Origin: Clostridia bacterium
GTDB taxonomy: Bacteria; Bacillota; Clostridia; Oscillospirales; CAG-272
DNA: 48,675 bases
Direction: 5' to 3'
NCBI GenBank assembly: GCA_017518975.1
Contig: JAFWTH010000025.1
Span: 1 to 48,675, forward strand
Of this stretch, positions 1 to 9,000 are shown in pieces; within the stretch, counting starts at the first letter, position 1; every line of letters starts with the position of its first letter. The position numbers and the translations under genes are program-made. Below the pieces are notes generated by a model, which saw only the letters and a program-made list of their open reading frames with translations, was not told where the DNA came from and did not search any database.

Positions 1-3000
1 GGCGGATGTGTTCTGCTCGAATCCGAGAACCAGACGCTCAACGTTTACGGCACGGTCAACGGCGGCGACGATTTTGCCGTCGCGACCAACGGCAGCAAAA
101 CGAAAAACGCTTCTATTAATATTTATGACGGCGCGGTCCTGACGTCCGACGGTACTGCGGTCTATCTGCCGGGCGGCGGAACGACGACGGTATCCGGCGG
201 TACGATCACCGGCGCAACGGCTGTTTATATCAAGTCCGGTGAACTCAACGTTACGGGCGGTACGCTCCACGGAACGTATGCGGAGACCCAGTATGAATAC
301 TGGGCAAACGGCGCGAAAGCGACCGGCGACGCGCTCGTCGTTGACAGCTGCAACTATCCTTCGGGAGCGCCGACGGTCACCGTTACCGGAGGAACATTCG
401 TCAGCGACAACGCGAAGGAAATCGCCGCGTACCGCGGCGACGGCGTCACCGAGATCGCGTACGTAACGTCGACGGATAATACGATCACCGTTCCCGAAAA
501 CGAGTACTGGCTCGAAGAGGGAAGCGGCGTATACAGACTCGTCGAGAAGAACTACGTTGCGCAGATCGGAAACGTCAAGTACGAGTCTCTCATAGAGGCG
601 GTAGCGGCTGTCACCGACGGCACGCCGACCACGATCACTATGATCGACAACGAGGCGATCGACGTAGTCGGATCCGCGATCACGATCGCCGCAGGCAGAA
701 ATATCACGATCGACCTTAACAGATTTGAGGTCGTCGGAACTGCCGGAGAGGGCTCGACTTCCGCGCTCATCACCAACAAAGGAACGCTTACGATCAAGGA
801 CGGCAGCGCGGAGGGAACGGGTAAACTGATTTCCGGTGCGACCGACACCTGGGTCTACGGCGGAGACGAAAACTATTCCGGCAGCTACGCTTCCAACACG
901 ATCAGCAACTCGGGTATCCTTAACGTTGAAAGCGGTCTTATCGAGAATATCTCTACCGGTTCCGCGACCTATGCGATCGACAACAACTCGTCCGCCGCTG
1001 ACGCGATAGCGAACATCACCGGCGGTACCGTAAAGGCGCATTCCGTTGCGATCAGAGAATTTGCCAACAGCACGGCTAAAGAGAACGTCGTCAACGTTTC
1101 CGGAGGAACCGTCACGGCGGGCTACAGCGGGATCTGGATCCAGCTTCCGAGTTCCAACGCTGCACATGCGATGAAGGCGGCTCTTAACGTGACCGGCGGA
1201 ACGCTTGAAGGGACTTACGCGTTCTACGATTACACCTACGGCAACAGTTTCGCAAATACTCAGTACACGCTGAGCGGCGGAACGTTCAACGGAACGATAT
1301 TCAGTTACGGTGCGAACGTAACGATCAGCGGCGGTATCTACAACGGTGACGTGGCGATCAAGCAGGCGAAACCCTCGAACGTATCGGTGACCGGCGGATT
1401 CTTTGACGGCGACGTATACACTTACGGCAACAACGCGTCCAATGGATTCATCACCGGCGGATATTTCGCAACTCTTACGTATGAAGATGAAGGCGAAACG
1501 TACGACTGCGACTGGATGTTCCTCCTCCACCCCGACTATAAATATATAAATAATGAAGAAACCGACACGAAAGACGCTTATCCTTACAAGGTAGTACCGA
1601 AGGATTACGTGGCTCAGATCGGCAGCAAGAGGTACGAGACGCTTCAGGAAGCGATCGACGCGGCTTACGAAATGGACGGCGACGTCACTGTTGAATTGCT
1701 TGACGATATCACCGAAGTCGTCACGATCCGTCAGAAGGAAGGCCTGAACCTGACTGTAGACGGCAAGGGAAAGACCGTGACCGGACAGTTCTACGTCGAC
1801 GGCGACGGCAGATACAACGGAACGGATACCCTGACGATCACGAACGTCAAGTTCGCCTATGACGCAGCGACTTACGACGACGCGTTCATCGACGTTCCGA
1901 ACACCAAGACGGCAGGGAAGGACTACACGACCGACAAGTACAATTACGCGCACAACGTGACCGTCAGCAACTGCGAATTCGCAGGTGAAGGCGAGATCAC
2001 GGTGGCGGTCCGTGTCGCTTCCGGAGCCGGAACCCACGGCCTTACGCTTGACGGACTCAAGGTCGTAGGCGGACACAGTTTTGCACAGCTTACGGGCGTC
2101 AAGGATCTGACGGTCAATAACTGTGAGATCTCAGGTACGAAGAACGGTATCAATATCAGCGGCGGCGACGGAACGGGCACGATCTCGAATACCACGCTCA
2201 CCGCAAACGGCTACACCGCAAGACTGAAAGGCAACAGCGCTATGGCTGTCACCCTTTCGGGCAACACGTTCAGCGGCAGCGAAGGCATCGTCAACGAGGC
2301 GACCTCCGGCGGCACGATCACCGTCCTTGACGGTAAGTACGCAGGACCTCTCCCGACCGACGGCAGCAAGCTCACTGTCGAAGGCGGCGTGTTCACCGTT
2401 CTGCCTGAAGTTGCAGTCTGCGGCGAAGGCAAATTCCCGACCGACAACCTCGACGCTGCTACGAAGGACGCTTATCCTTACACGGTAGCTACCTGCGATC
2501 ACGACTGGACGATCGACTACGTCTGGGCGGAAGATAACAGCAAGGTCACCGCGACGGCGGTTTGCGGAAACGACGTTTATGCAAACCACGGCGTGACCGA
2601 AGAAGTGACGACGACGAGCGTTACCACCGCCCCGACGATGGATGAATGCGGATATATCACTTATACCGCAACGTTCACAAAATCGCCGTTCGTGACTCAG
2701 ACAAAGAGAGTCGACACGCTGCCCAAACTTCCGGGCGCGACCGTCGACGAACTCGGGGCAATCTATAACAAGGATATCTACGATATAACCACTCTCACTC
2801 CCGACGGGACCAAAGTAGACGAGATCTCCTCTGTCTACAAGTTCACGGCGGAAGAGCCGGAACAGGAGACTCTGGATTACTACGGTAACTGGATCGCGGA
2901 TTACAGAGTAACGTTCAACGACGGTCTTGCCGCGGAAAGCTTCGGCTTCTACGGAACGTACGATCCTTACGACGTAGCGTTCGTATTCCCGAACGCCGTT

Positions 3001-6000
3001 GCAGAAGGCGACACGTTCCAGATGCTCGCGGCGGCGGGACTCGACTCCGTGAGGTACAACGACGTTCTCACGAGTATTCCCGAATTTATCTGCGGAGCGT
3101 TCAACCTGTCTGATGACAATATCGGCAAATCGATCACGGTCGAACTGATCGTCCAGAATCCTGACGATCCGACCGAGATCTACACCGTTGTAAGCACGGA
3201 CTACACGTTCGAGGATAAGGCGTCCCTGTTCGGTCCTCCGACCGCGACGGTGACCCCTGTGACCCCGGCGAAGAAAGACGTTGCCGTAACCGGCACCGAT
3301 ATGAAAGTCGACGAACTCGGAGCGGAGTATCTGTTCACCGCGGATACTCCGTCCGAGGAGACCAAGGCTTACTACGGCTCTTGGAACGCGGATTACAGAG
3401 TAACGTTCGACAAGGCCGTGGCGGCGAACTCGTTCGGGCTCTACGGCGCGTATGATCCTTACGAAGTTGCGTTCATCTATCCTGCGGCAGAAGCGGCGAA
3501 TAACGGTATCTACCTGCTTCAGACCGCGGGACTTGACGGCGTGACTTACAGCGACGTGGTCGATCTCGTAAGCGAGTTCGACTGCGGTGTGTTCAACCTT
3601 TCGGCAGCCAACGTTGGCACGACGATGACCGTCGATCTGGTCATCTGGCAGGGCGACGATCATTCGACCGAACTGGTGATCACGAGCACGGATTACACGT
3701 TTGAAAGTGCTTCGACTATCTACTACACCGTGACCTTTGACTCCAACGGCGGAAGCACCGTTGCGAGCCAGAAGGTCAATGCCGGCGCGACCGCAGCAAC
3801 ACCGGCTGTTCCCGAAAAAGAGAACTGCATCTTCGACGGATGGTATCTCGGCGACGCGACTGAAGCATACGACTTTGAAGCTCCCGTGACCGATAATATC
3901 ACGCTGACGGCTCACTGGATCGAAGCGGCCGCCAGAGTGAACGGCGTCATGTACGCAACTCTTCAGGAAGCGATCGACGCTGCTCACGATATGACGGGCG
4001 ACGTTACGGTAGAGATACTGAACGATATCACCGAAGTAGCGGTCATCCATCAGAAAGCCGGTCTGAACCTGACGGTCGAAGGCAACGGCAAGACAATCAC
4101 CGGTCAGCTTTACGTTGACGGCGACGGTAGATACGAAGGTGCGGACACTCTGGCGATCAATAACGTCAAGTTCGCATACGACGCCGAAACTTACGACGAT
4201 GCGTTCATCGACGTACCGAACACGAAGACGACCGGTAAGGACTACACGACCGGCAAGTACAATTACGCGCATAACGTGACCGTCAGCAACTGCGAATTCG
4301 CGGGCGAGGGAACAACCACCGTAGCGGTTCGCGTCGCATCCGGAGCGGGAGCCAACGGACTCACGCTTGACGGACTCAAAGTTGAAGGCGGACACAGTTT
4401 CGCACAGCTGACCGGCGTTAAGAACCTGACTGTCACCGACTGTGAGGTCACCGGCACTAAGAACGGTATCAATATCAGCGGCGGCGACGGGATCGGCACG
4501 ATCTCTAATACCACGCTCACCACAAACGGCTATACCGTAAGGCTGAAAGACGGAAGCGGAATGGCGGTTACCCTTTCGGGCAACACGTTCAGCGGCAGCG
4601 AGGGCATTATCAGCACTGCAACCGGCGGCGGAAAGATCACCGTCCTTGACGGTAAGTACGCAGGTCCTCTTCCGACGGACGGAACGAAACTGACCGTCGA
4701 AGGCGGCGTATTCACCGAACAGCCCGTCGCAGCGGTCTGCGGATCGGGCAAATGCGCGGCGGACAATACGGACGAGGCCACCAAGGTCGACTATCCGTAC
4801 ACCGTTATAGTCTGCACCCACGAGTGGGGCGAATGGACCGTAACGACCGAGCCGACCTGTACCGAGACGGGTGAAGAAACTAGATACTGCTCGCGCTGCG
4901 ACGCGACTGAGACCCGCGTAGCAGCGGCGCTCGGCCACGACATCGTGAACCACGCGGCACAGGCGGCGACCTGCACCGAGATCGGCTGGGACGCTTACGA
5001 CACCTGCAGACGTTGTGACTACACGACGTACGTCGCGATTTCCGCAACGGGACACGACTGGGGCGAACCCACCTACGTCTGGGCTGACGATCACAGCAGC
5101 GTAACGGCTAAGAGAGTATGCGCAAACAACGATGAGCACGTCGAGACCGAAACTGTCGGATCGACTTACGTCGTAACGGCGCCTACCCTTGATAACAGGG
5201 GCTATACCACGTATACTTCCGCAGCGTTTGAGAACGAGGCGTTTGAGGTACAGACTGAGGAAGCCGATTATATCCCCAAGCTTCCGAACGCTGAAGTTAC
5301 CAAGCTTGACGCGGTAACCGACAAACAGATCTACAACCTCGATCCATACGGAAAGATCAACAAAACGGTCGACCTCGTTGAGACCGTCTATGAGTTTGCA
5401 GCTGTCGATCCGAACCCGGATCAGCTGGCTTATTACGGCGAATGGAACTGCGATTACCGTATCACGTTCAACAACGACGTAGATGCGGGTTCCTTCGGCC
5501 TGTACGGAGCGTACGGGGAAGAGGACGTGGCGTTCATATCCCCGCTGGATATGGATGAGGGCGACTCTGTAAAACTCCTTTCGATAATGGGATTTGAACT
5601 GACCTACGAAACCGTCCTTGATTTCGTTCACGATTTCACCTGCGGCGTATTCAACCTTTCCGACGCTAACATCGGCAAGAGCATTACGGTCGACCTGGTG
5701 ATCTGGAACGCGACCTCCGGCGACGTTGTTATCAAATCTCAGGATTACACGTTCGGCACTCCCACGTCAATAAGCTGCGTACACGCTTACAGTGCGGTCG
5801 TGACCGCACCGACCTGCACGGAGCAGGGTTATACGACTTATACCTGCTCGCGCTGCAACGACAGCTACGTTGCAGACTACGTCAACGCACTCGGACACGA
5901 CTACGTTGCAGTTGTAACTGCACCGACCTGCACTGCGGGCGGTTACACGACGCACACCTGCTCGCGCTGCCAGGACAGCTACACGGATACTGAAGTAGCG

Positions 6001-9000
6001 GCGCTTGGTCACGACTTCGGCGAGTGGACGCAGACAACCGCTCCTACCTGTACGGTTAAGGGTGAAGAGACCCGTGAATGCACTCGTTGTGACGAGATCG
6101 AGACCCGCGACGTTGACCCGCTCGGTCACAACTATGTTGCAGTTGTTACTGCACCGACCTGCACCGCTGGCGGTTACACGACGCACACTTGCTCGCGCTG
6201 CCAGGACAGCTACACGGATACTGAAGTAGCGGCGCTTGGTCACGACTTCGGCGAATGGACGCAGACAACTGCTCCTACCTGTACGGTTAAGGGTGAAGAG
6301 ACCCGTGAATGCACTCGTTGTGGCGAAATCGAGACCCGCGACGTTGATCCGCTCGGTCACGACTTCGGCGAGTGGGCATTAACGACTGCTCCTACCTGCA
6401 CGGAGTTCGGTGAAGAGACCCGGACCTGCTCGCGTTGCGGAGCAACCGAGACTCGCGAAGTAGTTGCTCTCGGCCACGACTACGCTGCAGTCGTAACTGC
6501 TCCGACTTGCACCGATGCAGGTTACACCACGCATACGTGCTCGCGTTGCGGCGACAACTACACGGATACTCCGACGACAGCACTCGGACATAGCTATAAT
6601 GCCGTTGTGACCGCCCCGACATGCACCGAGGCCGGTTACACCACGCATACTTGCTCACGATGTGGGAATAGTTACACAGATACGCCGGTTGTGGCAACCG
6701 GACATAGCTGGGGCGAACCCGAATGGACGTGGACCGGAACGACTTCCGCGGCGGCAACGTTTACCTGTGCGAACAACAGCAACCATACTCACGACGAGAC
6801 GGCGACCGGCGAGGCGATCACTTCCGCCACCGGAACCGGTGCGAATGACGGCTACACTGTCTACACTGCGACGGTAAGTTACAATAACCATACGTACACC
6901 GACACGACGAGAACGCCGATCACTTACACGATCACCTATGATCACGCCGGAGGTACTGTTGCGACGGATAACCCGACAAGTTACACTGTCGAAACTGAAA
7001 CGTTCACGCTGAACAACCCGACGAGAAGCGGCTATTCCTTTACCGGCTGGACATGGGCGGATAACAGTGAACCGACAAAGACGGTAACGATCGCGAAGGG
7101 TAGCACGGGAGACCGCGCGTATACTGCTAACTGGGAGGAATCCCACGGCGCGACCTTCACCAACAGTGCAAACCTCGCGCACGTCGATTCTTACCTCTAC
7201 AGAGTAGGTAACGGTAATGCCGTGACGCTCGGTACGCTGTTCAGCACGGAAGATACTCCTAATTCAGCTGACGTCAAGATCAAGGTAAACGGTGTTGAAA
7301 CTAATTCCAGCGTATACACCGAACCGACTCGCGGAATAGAAGCAGGCAGCACTGCTAACTGCACTTACACGGTGACTGCTTCCGACTGGAAGGCTTCCAC
7401 GCTGAAGTTCACCGGCGAAGGTCCTGTCAGCGTCGAGATCTGGGAGAATACCGGAGAACATTACACTCTCAATCTCGAGGTCGTTACCGGTAACAACTTC
7501 ACTGCCGGCGCAACGCTGAACGGAAACGCTAACATCGTTCTTCTCGGCAACGTCAAAGTCGGCGCAAGCTCCGGAACGAATCCAGCGTTGTACCTGAACG
7601 GAAAGAAACTGTACGGCAACGGATATGAGATCGACGTCACCGGCTCGAATATCAGTTCTATGGGTCACGGTATGATCAGCCTGACGAACTCGAGCATTGA
7701 CAACGCCGTTATAATCGGTCCGAAGTTCACGACTTATCAGGGCAGTTACAATAATAATTATTACGGTTCAACTGTCCTGAGTGAAGGCGGAACCAACTAT
7801 ATTTCCAACTGCCGCATCACCGGAGCGTCGTCTCCGCTGCGTATCAAGAGTACCGCATACGTCAGTAACACAATTCTTTCAGGCGGTCTGCTCGGCAATA
7901 TGGAAATAAAGAGCGGCAGCGTTATCGTTGAAAACCTGACCACTGTCAATACTCAAAACAGTCTGGGTATCGTATTCAGTGCGGACTGTACGACAGGTTC
8001 TATTACGATCAACGGTACGCTGAATCAGCACAACTTCGTTGCGGATAATGCAAGCATGAGCAATACTTATGCTAACACGCTCAAGAACGCGATGTTCAAT
8101 TCGTCATACAGTAAGTATCAGTTCACGTCAGGCGGCAGGAAGTACGTCAATACCGGTATCGTTTCAATGAGTTCGAGTGTTGGTGCAAGCAGTATCATTG
8201 ATAACCGCGCTGACAAGAGGAATTATTCCGGTATGACAGCGTCTTTAGCAGGACAGGACGGATACGTCTACACAATGGAGAATACAGATTCCTCTATGCT
8301 TGAGACGAGTTATTCCGAACCTGCGTACGTGCCGAGCACGCAGATTCCTTACGAACCGGTGTTCTCATGGGTTGTTCCGAGCGGCGATAACGTTGCGGCC
8401 GGTGGGGACAATCACTGTTACAAGGATGCCTACGGCGTGCTCCAGATCCAGTTCCTGACTGGTGGAAGCAAGACCATCAACACCGCTGATTACGCAACCT
8501 TCACAAAGTACGGTGGGACTGAGTCCATCGCGCCTACGTCGATCACCTGCGCAAAGAAGAGCAGCGGCGCAACTGTAACAATGTCCGGAACAAGCGTTAC
8601 TTTCAACGAAGCAGGGGAGTACGTCATAACTTATCAGTATAATGGTGTGCCGGTTTACGACAAGGATCTTGGTACGACGACAACTGCCAATTATACCAAG
8701 ACGATCCTTGTCAACGTAGCAGTGAAGAAGGTCGCTCCCAACGCCGTGATCACGGTAACGCAGACCAACGGTACTATGATTTGGGGGTCGGCTGGTTCAG
8801 GATTTGACCCTGACTATATTCCTGCTGCACAAATCTTCGACTATATGACGATCACGGACTACGACGATGACGGAAATGCATATACCGTTCTCGACGGCAG
8901 CAATCAGGCCTCGTTCCTGAACAACATTTCATCCGTTGTTGCCGACAGCGACAACAAGACCGGCTTCACGATCAACTTCCCGGACGGTACCAAGCTGGTG

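Noticed and set aside
2131..5631. Long - strand open frame (over 1100 codons) opposite the giant surface gene
   Set aside because: It is a by-product of the biased codon use on the + strand. It has no ribosome site, signal peptide or family features, and the + frame is clearly coding.
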